Shown: positions 42,072 through 52,198 of the stretch, in pieces
Numbering within the stretch: the first letter of the stretch is position 1
Layout of the letters: every line of letters begins with the position of its first letter
Made by a program: the position numbers and the translations under genes
The notes under the pieces: generated by a model
The model's input: only the letters and a program-made list of their open reading frames with translations
Told to the model about the DNA's origin: nothing
The model's database searches: none
NCBI RefSeq assembly: GCF_947241705.1
Contig: NC_079259.1
Coordinates: 1,054,001 to 1,118,000 of the forward strand
DNA from: Saccharomyces mikatae IFO 1815
Lineage: Eukaryota; Ascomycota; Saccharomycetes; Saccharomycetales; Saccharomycetaceae
Direction: 5' to 3'
DNA length: 64,000 nt

Positions 42072-44141
42072 ATGATCTCAACGTTAGCCACTAGGATTCC
42101 GACATTTTGTATTTCCCTGAAAACACTTCGTACTAAAGTCATAAAAAGGTGCCACTCGATTCCTGTACTCAGAGATTATCAGCAAGATGCTATAAATGCA
42201 TGTGTCGATTCAATTCGACAAGGAACAAAAAGAATTGGAGTATCATTAGCCACAGGGGGGGGTAAGACAGTAATATTCTCAAATCTTATCGATCAGTTGC
42301 GTCAAAGCTATTTGGGAGAAAATGAAGGAAGTTTTAAATCGCTGATTTTGGTTCACAGAAGGGAGCTGGCTTTACAAGCGACAAACACTCTCAAAAAAAT
42401 ATTCCCTGAGCTGAAGGTCCATATAGAAATGGGAAAATATGAGTGCGATATTGAAGATTCTGACGTTATTGTTGCATCTGTCCAAACTTTAATCAGAAGG
42501 CTCGATAAATATAATTCTGATTCAGTGAATCTCATAATTATTGATGAAGCCCATCATTCTGTAGCTAATTCCTATAGAAGTATTTTAGATCATTTTAATG
42601 CTTCAACTACAGAAACGAAAATTCCTGTTGTTGGCTTCAGTGCAACTTTTGAAAGGGCAGATAAGAGAGCTCTGTCGACCGTAATGGATAAAATTGTGTA
42701 TCATAGGGGAATACTGGAAATGATTGATGACAAGTGGCTATGTGAGGCAAAATTTACGTCAGTAAAAATCGAGGCAGATTTATCAACTGTTAAAAGCACT
42801 ACGGATGATTTTCAGCTGTCACCGTTATCATCCATTATGAATACAAATGAAATCAATGAGGTAATCCTAAAAACTTACTTACATAAAAAGCAAAAAAAAT
42901 CGTTAAAATCTACACTATTATTTGGCGTTGATAAAACACATGTACGAAGTTTGCATAAACTATTCAAAGCCAATGGTATCACCACAGACTATGTTACTTC
43001 GGATACAAAACAGATAGAACGAGATAATATAATTCAAAAATTCAAGAACGGAGAAATTGAAGTACTGATGAACTGTGGAATATTCACTGAAGGGACAGAT
43101 ATGCCAAACATTGATTGTATACTACTGTGTAGACCCACAAAATCACGGTCACTTTTAATTCAAATGATTGGAAGGGGGTTACGGTTACATCACTCGAAAG
43201 ACAATTGTCATATCATTGACTTCATTGGGGCTTCTAATGTTGGAGTAGTTTCTGCACCTACGCTACTGGGGATAAGGAGTGATGAAACCGAGTTTGATGA
43301 CGCTACAATGGAGGACTTAAAAGCAATTCAAGGCGAGATAGTAGCTAAACAACAGAAAATTGATGAAAAATTAAAGGCCTTATTTCAAAATAATGAAACA
43401 ACAGTGGGAAATGTATCTGAAAGAAATAGCGCTGTCAATTGGATTCAAAATGCAAATTCACTTGATTTGACCCTATGCTCCTTTGATAGTTTTAGAAATT
43501 TTACACAAAGTAATAACTCATATCCAGCCGGCAAGGAACTTGATGAAGCTTCTGAAGCAATAAAAGAAATGGAGCTGCTAATGAACTCACAATACCCATG
43601 GGTGAAATTCGCCTCTAATGCATGGGGCCTCCCTTTAAAAGGCAAAAACCACTTGAGAGTATACAAAGAGAAATCAGAAGACAAATCATCGGTAGTATAT
43701 CATTTGAAAATGTATCGACAATTACCCTCTTTTATAACAAACAAATACGCAGACTATGTTCCAAAAAGCATAATAAAAGATGCTAGTCTTTGGAACGTGA
43801 TGTCAAAGGTGGAAAAGATTATAAATACTTTGAACCAGGACTTGGAAGGGCAAACCATGCAATACCAGGCAATATCAAGCAAATTTTCAAAATGGAGAAA
43901 CGCAGCTCCTACGCCAAAGCAAAGATGTTTTGTTTTCAAAAAAATTAAGAAAGTGTACGGTGAGTCTGCAAAAGATTTCATTAGTTTATCTTTGGATGAC
44001 ATTACTAAGTATATAGATACGAAGATGACGAAAGGTGATGCTTCGAACTTGATCTTTGCTAGCAGTTTGGCACCTGTCTATCCGCTGAAGTCACTATTAC
44101 GAATTTTAGAATATCAAAAAAGAAGATCATCTATAAAGTAA
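42072..44141 (+). CDS. IRC3: Irc3, mitochondrial DNA helicase (SF2)
   Basis: A 689-residue superfamily 2 helicase, same length as in S. cerevisiae. Irc3 is a mitochondrial branched-DNA helicase that helps maintain mtDNA. The N-terminal ~28 residues are a basic presequence. Walker A is TGGGKT at 61-66; the DEAH box follows near 158 (IIIDEAHHSV); motif III-like GFSATFERAD and motif VI QMIGRGLRLH are present. The C-terminal ~270 residues are the Irc3-specific extension. The Walker A codons lie in an 8-G run. Two short upstream ORFs lie before the ATG, one overlapping it. Confidence 0.97.
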   Translation: MISTLATRIPTFCISLKTLRTKVIKRCHSIPVLRDYQQDAINACVDSIRQGTKRIGVSLATGGGKTVIFSNLIDQLRQSYLGENEGSFKSLILVHRRELALQATNTLKKIFPELKVHIEMGKYECDIEDSDVIVASVQTLIRRLDKYNSDSVNLIIIDEAHHSVANSYRSILDHFNASTTETKIPVVGFSATFERADKRALSTVMDKIVYHRGILEMIDDKWLCEAKFTSVKIEADLSTVKSTTDDFQLSPLSSIMNTNEINEVILKTYLHKKQKKSLKSTLLFGVDKTHVRSLHKLFKANGITTDYVTSDTKQIERDNIIQKFKNGEIEVLMNCGIFTEGTDMPNIDCILLCRPTKSRSLLIQMIGRGLRLHHSKDNCHIIDFIGASNVGVVSAPTLLGIRSDETEFDDATMEDLKAIQGEIVAKQQKIDEKLKALFQNNETTVGNVSERNSAVNWIQNANSLDLTLCSFDSFRNFTQSNNSYPAGKELDEASEAIKEMELLMNSQYPWVKFASNAWGLPLKGKNHLRVYKEKSEDKSSVVYHLKMYRQLPSFITNKYADYVPKSIIKDASLWNVMSKVEKIINTLNQDLEGQTMQYQAISSKFSKWRNAAPTPKQRCFVFKKIKKVYGESAKDFISLSLDDITKYIDTKMTKGDASNLIFASSLAPVYPLKSLLRILEYQKRRSSIK

Positions 44142-44335
44142 AACCTTTACTTATATAATTGTGTGTACATTGGCCAGTATATATGTACCCGTGTAAAAGA
44201 ACAAGTCACGTAAATCGTACATGCGTTTCTTTCCAGACCTCTTTCTTCCTGATTATGCAGTGTCTAATGTCAAAATCAAATATGTGATTTATATTATTCC
44301 TCTTTTGCGAACTAGAAAACAAACCATGACGGTTC

Positions 44336-46501
44336 TTATTGGCGTCCATTCACGTTTGACTCCTCATTTTCATGAATGTATTGTTGTAAGGATATTTGTC
44401 TAATTTGATTCAGTAGATCTTCATCTTGTATTCTTTCGATTTGGAGGGCCGCTAAATCCTTTTCATTGATGAAGCTTTTGATGTTTTCAATCACATCGAT
44501 TGATTCCTTCGACGTAGGTGTTGGAGGCAATACGTCAAATTCATATACTTCATAGTCCGACCAGATAGATGGAGGAATGGCAGCCATAACTGAAGACTCC
44601 TCAGATAATATGGCAAATCGTAATAAATTGATTGGGATTCCTGTAATGAAAAAATGTGATTGTGATTCGTTAGTTCTATTATCATCTACCTTGTCATTTG
44701 AATCAATAGTGATGTTTCCATTTTGGTAATCCTGTAAAATAATCGATAATTCGTTATGCAAAAATGATATATCTTCATTTCTAGTCCATAACAATGGGAA
44801 ACGAGCCATGTATGCTTTCAATTCTAAAACTTCTGCCAAATGACCATCAATAGTTAGATTCTTGGTTAGTGTAATGTCGCCCAAAAGTTTTTCCTTAAAA
44901 ATTTCTGCAAGTTGTAAAGGATGGTGTTTAAAAGCTTTTAAAAGCGCATTGCGGGCTGAATTTATCTCCTTTATTCTCAAGAAACTTAATACTACACCTA
45001 CCGAAAATCCTAGGGTATTCCATTCTTTGTAACAGTTCATTAATGGAGAGTCGGACAGCTCAATGATATATTGATAGTCATTATTCAATAAGAAGTAGTG
45101 ATCGAGAAAATACCGGCATCCTAAGGGATCTTCCAATGGGCTCAGAGACCAAAGAACCTTTGTCCATTCACTAGCGGTACCTATGACACCTCTTTGAGCA
45201 AGCGATTGGATGTATCTAAATATAGTCAAGTAGAACTGTCTGTTAAAGAAGTATATGAAAGGTAATTGGCAAGTTAAGGAATCAAAAATAATATTCGCTT
45301 TCAAAGCTCTATCGAAGACGAAAAGTGCTCTTTGTAATAATCCGTTAGTATTTGATTTATCGCCCTGCCTAATAAATATCAGGGCGACTTGTAATAACCC
45401 AGGTACATGGTATGGAAACTTAGAAGAAATCAGGTTTATAAGGGCTTCATGATCAGGATGAACTATAACACTTAGGTAGAAGTCCATCATTGATTTCTTA
45501 CTCAAATCGGAATTCAAGGGCTCGAATTTATAAAATGAGATCAATTTTTGCCATTGATTAACATCGTTTTGAATAACATCTTTCCAATCTAACGGTCTCT
45601 CCCATAATTGCCAATCTAAAAGATCATCAGAATTTAAAAGTTTCATAGACAGCTCACCTCTTTGAGTAGGAACCCAGTCATCCCTTATCTTGGTAAATTT
45701 CAGATGATGCGGATGCATCCCAGGGCCGTTAGGCACCAACTTGTGATCTTTTCCGCCCCAGTTTCTAACCAACCTTTTCATTCTCTGGATCTGTTTCAGC
45801 TGCTGAGGAGATACGGGCGTAGACGTCATAGAATCGATATCTTCGAGCGACTCTGGAGAGATATCATCAAATAACAGTTTAAATTCCGTATGAGGGTCCA
45901 ACTTCTTAAAATCGTTTTGGAAAAACTTGCAAGAATGCTTCAACGATGAAATGGGAAATTTTGTAAATCCCGGATCACTTTCTAAGCTTAAAAAGCACTT
46001 CCAAGGTTCAACAAATGTTTCTTCGGATTCTGATGCCGTGAAAAAACCCTCCTCATTAGCTTCACCATTTGTCTCATTCCTACCGTACTTCAATATATCA
46101 GTTTTCTTAAACTGTTGAATAATTCTGTCAAACTCTTCGTCATCAGAATTTTCATCATTTCCGACCTCATTGATGTGGTTTTTTGGCTTTTTCTTTGACT
46201 TTTTATTCTTTTTCCTTCTAGAAGACTTCGATGCAAGGATGATTTTTTTAGGTTGAGCATTGTTTCCGGCATCGTGTTCACCAGTAACGGGACCTTCTTC
46301 ATCGTGTCCAGATACTTGCTCTTCATCACTAGAATAATCTGGATCATGTGCATTGTTCATGAGAGAAAAGATATTCTGTTGTTTCTGACCATCACTGGCA
46401 GTACTTTTACCACGGGTCACTTTATTCGCGTTGGCGTTTGTTAGTAACGACTCAAGCAGGGCGTTGTCATCCTGTAACTTTCTCAATGCCCTAGAACTCA
46501 T
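44336..46501 (-). CDS. RQC1: Rqc1, ribosome quality control complex subunit
   Basis: The homologue of human TCF25 and a partner of Ltn1, Rqc2 and Cdc48 on stalled 60S subunits; it helps build K48 ubiquitin chains on nascent peptides. The open frame extends upstream to a TTG, but the ATG at 46501 gives MSSRALRKLQDDN, the known start, and 721 residues. The N-terminal ~165 residues are charged, with basic (SSRRKKNKKSKKK) and acidic patches. From ~190 to ~650 lies the conserved TCF25 domain (e.g. NGPGMHPHHLKFTKIRDDW). The C-terminal tail is short and acidic. Confidence 0.96.
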   Translation of the reverse strand: MSSRALRKLQDDNALLESLLTNANANKVTRGKSTASDGQKQQNIFSLMNNAHDPDYSSDEEQVSGHDEEGPVTGEHDAGNNAQPKKIILASKSSRRKKNKKSKKKPKNHINEVGNDENSDDEEFDRIIQQFKKTDILKYGRNETNGEANEEGFFTASESEETFVEPWKCFLSLESDPGFTKFPISSLKHSCKFFQNDFKKLDPHTEFKLLFDDISPESLEDIDSMTSTPVSPQQLKQIQRMKRLVRNWGGKDHKLVPNGPGMHPHHLKFTKIRDDWVPTQRGELSMKLLNSDDLLDWQLWERPLDWKDVIQNDVNQWQKLISFYKFEPLNSDLSKKSMMDFYLSVIVHPDHEALINLISSKFPYHVPGLLQVALIFIRQGDKSNTNGLLQRALFVFDRALKANIIFDSLTCQLPFIYFFNRQFYLTIFRYIQSLAQRGVIGTASEWTKVLWSLSPLEDPLGCRYFLDHYFLLNNDYQYIIELSDSPLMNCYKEWNTLGFSVGVVLSFLRIKEINSARNALLKAFKHHPLQLAEIFKEKLLGDITLTKNLTIDGHLAEVLELKAYMARFPLLWTRNEDISFLHNELSIILQDYQNGNITIDSNDKVDDNRTNESQSHFFITGIPINLLRFAILSEESSVMAAIPPSIWSDYEVYEFDVLPPTPTSKESIDVIENIKSFINEKDLAALQIERIQDEDLLNQIRQISLQQYIHENEESNVNGRQ

Positions 46502-46638
46502 GTTCAAATACTTCACCAATATGCTTCGACGACTCAAATGCTCCTCTTTTGATTTTCAATCAGTTCTCGATGTGTTACCACTTGCATACATTTTCAGCAA
46601 ATATTGGTATACTAATAAAAACTATTGTGCATCATATA

Positions 46639-46645
46639 TTACCCG
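46639..46645 (+). promoter_or_regulatory. Reb1-type site (RQC1-SWR1), first of a pair
   Basis: TTACCCG core, 138 bp upstream of RQC1 and followed by CG. Part of an inverted pair. Confidence 0.6.
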
Positions 46646-46672
46646 CGTATCGCTTCGTACGATGACTTCTGG

Positions 46673-46679
46673 CGGGTAA
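46673..46679 (-). promoter_or_regulatory. Reb1-type site (RQC1-SWR1), second of a pair
   Basis: The forward strand reads CGGGTAA, the same core on the reverse strand, 34 bp from the first site. Confidence 0.6.
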
Positions 46680-46993
46680 AACTTCAATTTTTCCAGTTTT
46701 TTTTCCTTCTTTATTTTTGAAATTCTTCGGTGGCGTTTCGCGACAACTATGAGAAAATAAAAGAGGAGACTTGAAGAAATGGTGCAAAGGGATAGCGAGA
46801 TTTTGAAGCGTTTACATGCAAAAAGGGTAGAGTTTGGGCTTTAAAGTAAACAAGACCCACTGCATTCGATTACTGCATTTGAGAGGTATTCAACACTATC
46901 ATTTTAACTCTTAAAAATTATTTACCTAAGCTGAAAAATTTATGAATTCTAACTGCTCTTTGCATTTTCCAAGTTATTGCATTACAAAAATAC

Positions 46994-49900
46994 ATGACCA
47001 CATCTCGTAAATCGCATACGAAAGACAGAAAAGCTGGTGACGAACAGGAGCTGGTGGACTTGAAGTTTAAGTATGATCTTCTGACGAATGAGCTTTTTCA
47101 TTTAAAAGAGTTTGTTTCACTGGTAGACTACGATCCAACTTATTTCAATGACTCTGAAAGTTACCAGAAATTTCTCAAGGAAACTCACTTATCACTAGAG
47201 CAGAGAGGAGACGATCCTGCCAATGATTCAATGAGGAAAAATACAAAAAGTGACCTCAATCGAAGGAGACGTAATCTCAGGACATCGACAGTTGTTAGCT
47301 CAGATACAACTAATGAGAAAAAGGGCGATATAGAACTAAAGCTGGAAGCTATCGCACCACTAGTACGAAAGAAATGTGAAGAATTAAAATACAGGCTAAA
47401 TGATTATTCAAATACCAAAACTTTGGTACCGCAAAAAAGGTCGATAAAGCATTTGAAGAAGAAAGAGGCTACAAGGGTTTTGAAGTTAAAAAGCGAAAGA
47501 AACGAAGAGTTACCATCATCACCTGCACATAAAAATGAAGAGAATTATGATCACATTTCCAAAGTCGAAGATACTTCTGACGTTTTCACGATAAAGTATT
47601 CCTCTGATGATGGCTCCATTGAAAACGCTAGTGAACATTTTAGTGATAACTTTTATTTCACCACATCCTCTGAAGAGGAGAATATAAAGAAGAAAAGGGG
47701 TAGAAAGAAAAAAAAGCCCAGGATAAAGCTAGTAGTGCAACCTCCGAAGCAAACAATAACAAATCCGTTGCATGTAATCAATCCTGAATACAAAAACTTG
47801 CATGAGTACATCAATTCTTTTAAGTCCCTAGAGGAAGATCTAACTCTTGGGGAATACAGTCGATATATCGATGAACAAAGAGAGGTCTTATCAAGGCTTA
47901 GAAAAGGTGTTGAAAATGGTGCGTTAAAATACGACAAAGAAACGGATTCACTGCAACCTATAACATCAAAAGAGATTAAGATAATTCTAGCATATAAACC
48001 AGATCCGATTTCGTATTTTTATAAACAACAAGACCTACAAGTCCACACAGATCATTTAATTAACCAAGGTGTTTACATGAGTAAGCTGTTTAGAAATTCG
48101 ACAAAATCAAGAATTGCAAGAGCTAAGAAAGTTTCTCAAATGATAGAACAGCATTTCAAACACGTAGCAGGTGCAGAAGAAAGGAAATTGAAGGAGGAGG
48201 AGAGGCACAAAAAATCGTTGGCAAGGTTTGCTGTTCAGGCTGTTAAAAAAAGATGGAACATGGCCGAGAAGGCTTATAGGATTCTAAGGAAAGATGAAGA
48301 AGAACAATTAAAAAGGATTGAGGGTAAACAACATCTTTCTAAAATGTTAGAGAAGAGTACTCAGTTGCTGGGTGCTCAACTAAACCAGACAAATGAGGAT
48401 GGGAAAAGCAGTAATTCATCTTCTGACTCAGACAACATATTGAGTGAAAGTGATGTTGATATGGATGATGAATTATCAACATCTTCCGATGATGATGATG
48501 ATGAAATTGAGCTGAAAAATAAGCCAACAGTAACGGGAGCTACTCCGACGGACGAATCATTAAATTTAACACAATCGAAGGGAAAAAATGAACTTCTTGA
48601 TGGATCGTCTATAGTATATGAATCTAACAATAGAGATGTGAATCCTCAGTCATTAGAAGAACATGAAAGTACAACCAGTGAAAATTCTATAATGACAGGA
48701 GAGGAGTCGTCGATCTATTCGTCCTCGGAAAGTGAAAGTCAAAACGAAAATGATCATGAATCAACCGATAGAACACCATCAGTAGGTTTAAAAGCGCTCT
48801 TCGGTAAAGGTGAAGAGTCAAATGGAGAATTGGATCTTGATGATAGTGAAGATTTTACAATCAACAATTCATCCGAAGAAAGTGAAGAATTTGAAAAGGA
48901 GGAAATGGCGGATTTGACTGATGATGTTGAAACAGTGAACAAACTTGATCATATTCAAAGTGAAAACAGACATGATGTAAAAGATGTTGCGGAAGATGCC
49001 CAAAAAAATATACAAGAAGAGCAGCTATCAGTGGTGGATGTGCCTGTGCCACCTTTATTGAGAGGGGACTTAAGAACTTATCAAAAACAAGGTTTGAACT
49101 GGTTAGCTTCTCTGTATAACAACCACACAAATGGTATCCTGGCAGATGAAATGGGCTTGGGTAAAACTATTCAAACAATTTCTCTACTAGCATACTTAGC
49201 GTGTGAAAAGGAAAATTGGGGGCCACATCTTATCGTTGTACCTACATCGGTGTTATTGAATTGGGAGATGGAGTTCAAAAGGTTTGCACCGGGGTTCAAA
49301 GTCTTGACATACTACGGTTCCCCTCAACAACGAAAAGAGAAGAGGAAAGGTTGGAATAAGCCAGATGCTTTCCACGTTTGTATTGTTTCTTACCAATTAG
49401 TAGTCCAAGACCAGCATTCATTCAAGAGAAAGAGATGGCAGTATATGGTACTGGATGAGGCTCATAATATCAAAAACTTTAGATCAACAAGATGGCAAGC
49501 ACTCTTGAACTTCAACACACAAAGAAGGTTGTTGTTGACTGGTACACCTTTACAAAATAATCTCGCAGAGCTGTGGTCACTGTTATACTTCTTAATGCCG
49601 CAGACAGTCATTGACGGAAAAAAAGTGTCTGGATTTGCTGATCTTGATGCATTCCAACAATGGTTTGGACGGCCCGTCGATAAGATCATTGAAACTGGTC
49701 AGAATTTCGGACAAGACAAGGAAACAAAGAAGACCGTTGCCAAGTTACATCAAGTTTTACGACCATATCTTTTAAGAAGATTGAAGGCAGATGTTGAGAA
49801 ACAAATGCCAGCTAAGTATGAGCATATTGTTTATTGTAAGTTATCGAAAAGACAAAGATTCTTATACGATGATTTCATGTCGAGAACTCAAACAAAGGCA

Positions 49901-51526
49901 ACTTTAGCCAGTGGTAATTTTATGTCCATTGTCAACTGTTTGATGCAACTGAGAAAAGTGTGTAACCATCCCAATTTATTTGAGGTGAGACCGATATTAA
50001 CTTCATTTGTCCTTGAGCATTGTGTGGCCGCTGACTACACTATTGTTGAAAAGACGGTTCTTAAATTGCTTCAGAAGAACAATCAACTTAATCAAATTGA
50101 TTTAGATTTCATGAACTTAGTGTTTACTAACAATGACAAATATTTAACTTCTTACCAAGCGAAGGAGGTTTCTGAACTGGCGTGTGTGAATGATTTCATC
50201 GAAGAAGTTAACAAATTGAAGGAAACTAATAAACAACTTCAGGAGGAATTTGAAGAGACTTCTTTAAATTTTCAAGATGCAAATCAGTATTTCAATTATT
50301 CTAATCAACAGAAAGTTGAAGGAACACTTAACAGGCTGAACTTTTTAAAGATGGTAAACAGGCTGAGGTGTGATAGGAGACCCATTTTTGGTAAGAATCT
50401 GATTGAGCTATTAACGAGAGATAGGAAGATAGCATACGAAAAATCAAGGATTCTTGATGAAGAATTGATAAAACCATTGCAAACTAGAGCGTTAGACAAC
50501 AGAAAGATTATAGACACCTTTGCAGTTTTAACGCCTAGCGCTGTTTCATTGGATATAAGAAAGTTAACTTTAGGACTAAATGATGATAGTTCAATAAATG
50601 TAAACACGAAGCAGAAGATATTAGAGAAATGCATTGAAGTAGCTAATCCCTTGCACCAACTGCAAACCAAATTAACAATTGCATTCCCAGATAAATCCCT
50701 ACTTCAATACGATTGTGGTAAACTCCAGAAATTAGCAATTTTATTACAACAACTAAAGGACAATGGCCATAGGGCCCTTATTTTCACACAGATGACAAAA
50801 GTTTTGGATGTTCTCGAACAGTTTTTAAATTATCACGGTTACTTGTATATGAGACTAGATGGTGCCACGAAGATTGAAGACCGACAAATTTTAACGGAGA
50901 GATTCAACACTGATTCCAGAATTACAGTATTTATTTTATCAAGTAGATCGGGAGGACTGGGTATAAACCTGACTGGTGCGGATACAGTTATTTTTTACGA
51001 TTCAGATTGGAACCCAGCCATGGACAAACAGTGTCAAGATAGATGTCATAGGATTGGCCAAACTCGAGATGTGCATATATACAGATTTGTCAGCGAGCAT
51101 ACCATAGAAAGCAACATCTTGAAAAAGGCTAACCAAAAAAGACAACTGGATAATGTTGTTATTCAAGAAGGTGACTTCACCACCGATTATTTCAGCAAAC
51201 TTTCCGTAAGAGACCTACTGGGAACCGAATTTCCCGAGAGTGTCTCAACTGAGGATAAGCCGTTAATAGCGAATGCGGATGTGGCAGCTAAAGACCCTAA
51301 ACAACTTGAAAGATTACTTGCGCAAGCTGAAGATGAGGATGACGTCAAAGCCGCCAATTTGGCAATGAGAGAAGTGGAAATTGACAACGAGGACTTCGAC
51401 GAAACTGCAGAAAGAAAAGCAGCGAATGAAAAGGATGATGCTACTACTGAACTTGATGAGTATGAGGGTACTGCCCACGTTGATGAGTACATGATCAGGT
51501 TTATCGCCAACGGTTATTATTACTAA
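46994..51526 (+). CDS. SWR1: Swr1, ATPase of the SWR1 H2A.Z-exchange complex
   Basis: A 1510-residue Swi2/Snf2-family (INO80 subfamily) remodeller (S. cerevisiae 1514). It replaces H2A with H2A.Z (Htz1) at promoter nucleosomes. The N-terminal region (1-330) is charged, with a basic patch KKKRGRKKKKPR near 235. The HSA domain, which binds actin and Arp4, lies around 340-420. An acidic region follows to ~690. The split ATPase has Walker A DEMGLGKT near 718 and a DEAH box near 820 (VLDEAHNIKN), then the INO80-type insert (~990-1230, least conserved part), then helicase C (~1255-1410, ending RCHRIGQTRDVHIYR). The C-terminus HVDEYMIRFIANGYYY is intact. Confidence 0.98.
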   Translation: MTTSRKSHTKDRKAGDEQELVDLKFKYDLLTNELFHLKEFVSLVDYDPTYFNDSESYQKFLKETHLSLEQRGDDPANDSMRKNTKSDLNRRRRNLRTSTVVSSDTTNEKKGDIELKLEAIAPLVRKKCEELKYRLNDYSNTKTLVPQKRSIKHLKKKEATRVLKLKSERNEELPSSPAHKNEENYDHISKVEDTSDVFTIKYSSDDGSIENASEHFSDNFYFTTSSEEENIKKKRGRKKKKPRIKLVVQPPKQTITNPLHVINPEYKNLHEYINSFKSLEEDLTLGEYSRYIDEQREVLSRLRKGVENGALKYDKETDSLQPITSKEIKIILAYKPDPISYFYKQQDLQVHTDHLINQGVYMSKLFRNSTKSRIARAKKVSQMIEQHFKHVAGAEERKLKEEERHKKSLARFAVQAVKKRWNMAEKAYRILRKDEEEQLKRIEGKQHLSKMLEKSTQLLGAQLNQTNEDGKSSNSSSDSDNILSESDVDMDDELSTSSDDDDDEIELKNKPTVTGATPTDESLNLTQSKGKNELLDGSSIVYESNNRDVNPQSLEEHESTTSENSIMTGEESSIYSSSESESQNENDHESTDRTPSVGLKALFGKGEESNGELDLDDSEDFTINNSSEESEEFEKEEMADLTDDVETVNKLDHIQSENRHDVKDVAEDAQKNIQEEQLSVVDVPVPPLLRGDLRTYQKQGLNWLASLYNNHTNGILADEMGLGKTIQTISLLAYLACEKENWGPHLIVVPTSVLLNWEMEFKRFAPGFKVLTYYGSPQQRKEKRKGWNKPDAFHVCIVSYQLVVQDQHSFKRKRWQYMVLDEAHNIKNFRSTRWQALLNFNTQRRLLLTGTPLQNNLAELWSLLYFLMPQTVIDGKKVSGFADLDAFQQWFGRPVDKIIETGQNFGQDKETKKTVAKLHQVLRPYLLRRLKADVEKQMPAKYEHIVYCKLSKRQRFLYDDFMSRTQTKATLASGNFMSIVNCLMQLRKVCNHPNLFEVRPILTSFVLEHCVAADYTIVEKTVLKLLQKNNQLNQIDLDFMNLVFTNNDKYLTSYQAKEVSELACVNDFIEEVNKLKETNKQLQEEFEETSLNFQDANQYFNYSNQQKVEGTLNRLNFLKMVNRLRCDRRPIFGKNLIELLTRDRKIAYEKSRILDEELIKPLQTRALDNRKIIDTFAVLTPSAVSLDIRKLTLGLNDDSSINVNTKQKILEKCIEVANPLHQLQTKLTIAFPDKSLLQYDCGKLQKLAILLQQLKDNGHRALIFTQMTKVLDVLEQFLNYHGYLYMRLDGATKIEDRQILTERFNTDSRITVFILSSRSGGLGINLTGADTVIFYDSDWNPAMDKQCQDRCHRIGQTRDVHIYRFVSEHTIESNILKKANQKRQLDNVVIQEGDFTTDYFSKLSVRDLLGTEFPESVSTEDKPLIANADVAAKDPKQLERLLAQAEDEDDVKAANLAMREVEIDNEDFDETAERKAANEKDDATTELDEYEGTAHVDEYMIRFIANGYYY

Positions 51527-52198
51527 GGAACCAGTTCTGTCTCATATAGCTGTCTTCGCTGTCGTACCTAGAACTATATATCTATTGTGAATATTTTTAA
51601 TAATATATAGCCATAACGAATCGACAAATTGTACTATTATTCCATCAACTGTCTTATTTCTTTGCTATCACAATAAATTGAGCACAGTCCTTGTTACAAT
51701 TTTGTCGCCTGTTTTATATACCGGGTGATGGCGGTGCGCCACAGCGGAGGGGCATTGCCACATTGCTGCGCGATCAAGGTTGGTTTTTCCAAACAGATTT
51801 CAAGAGTAATAAGCACTTAATGCAGTGACGCTTGCCAAAGTACATCAAAAGCAAGATTCCGTTGAACAGAGGTGCTGGAGTGTTGAGTCTGTGCGTTTTT
51901 ATCCTAAGTTTTTTTTTGTTAACTCGAAGGAGAGCTGTTCTTTTAGGTATACCCTGGCTATATCCCCCTATTTGTTGCAACTATTCAAGTACAGTAGATC
52001 GGAAAAAAAAGATCAAAAGAAAAAAATAAGCAGCGAGAGTTCAAGGTTTCAATTCCTTAGTCATCAAATATCATATTTGTCCCTTGTATTTTGTGTCCCA
52101 ATTGGCACTGTGAAAATCACCGAAATAGTTTATTTTCTGCTTTGTTTTTGGATTTTTTTTTTATTTGAACTTTCGTAACATCTATTGGAAGAAAAGAA
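51527..52198. other. SWR1-MSN5 intergenic region
   Basis: A 672-bp gap. It contains an AGGGG stress-response-type element at 51748-51752 in a GC-rich patch, and T-rich tracts at 51909-51918 and 52144-52160 near MSN5. No gene is supported. Confidence 0.5.

Larger units (their letters stand above)
46502..46993. other. Divergent RQC1-SWR1 promoter region
   Basis: A 492-bp gap holding two Reb1-type sites in opposite orientation near the RQC1 side (46639-46645 and 46673-46679). Nothing else is clear. Confidence 0.6.

Noticed and set aside
44142-44335. Puf3-like TGTACATT after IRC3
   Set aside because: The last base does not fit TGTAHATA, so it was not called.
51748-51752. AGGGG stress element in the SWR1-MSN5 gap
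   Set aside because: A five-base motif is expected by chance; a link to Msn2 through Msn5 would be speculation.
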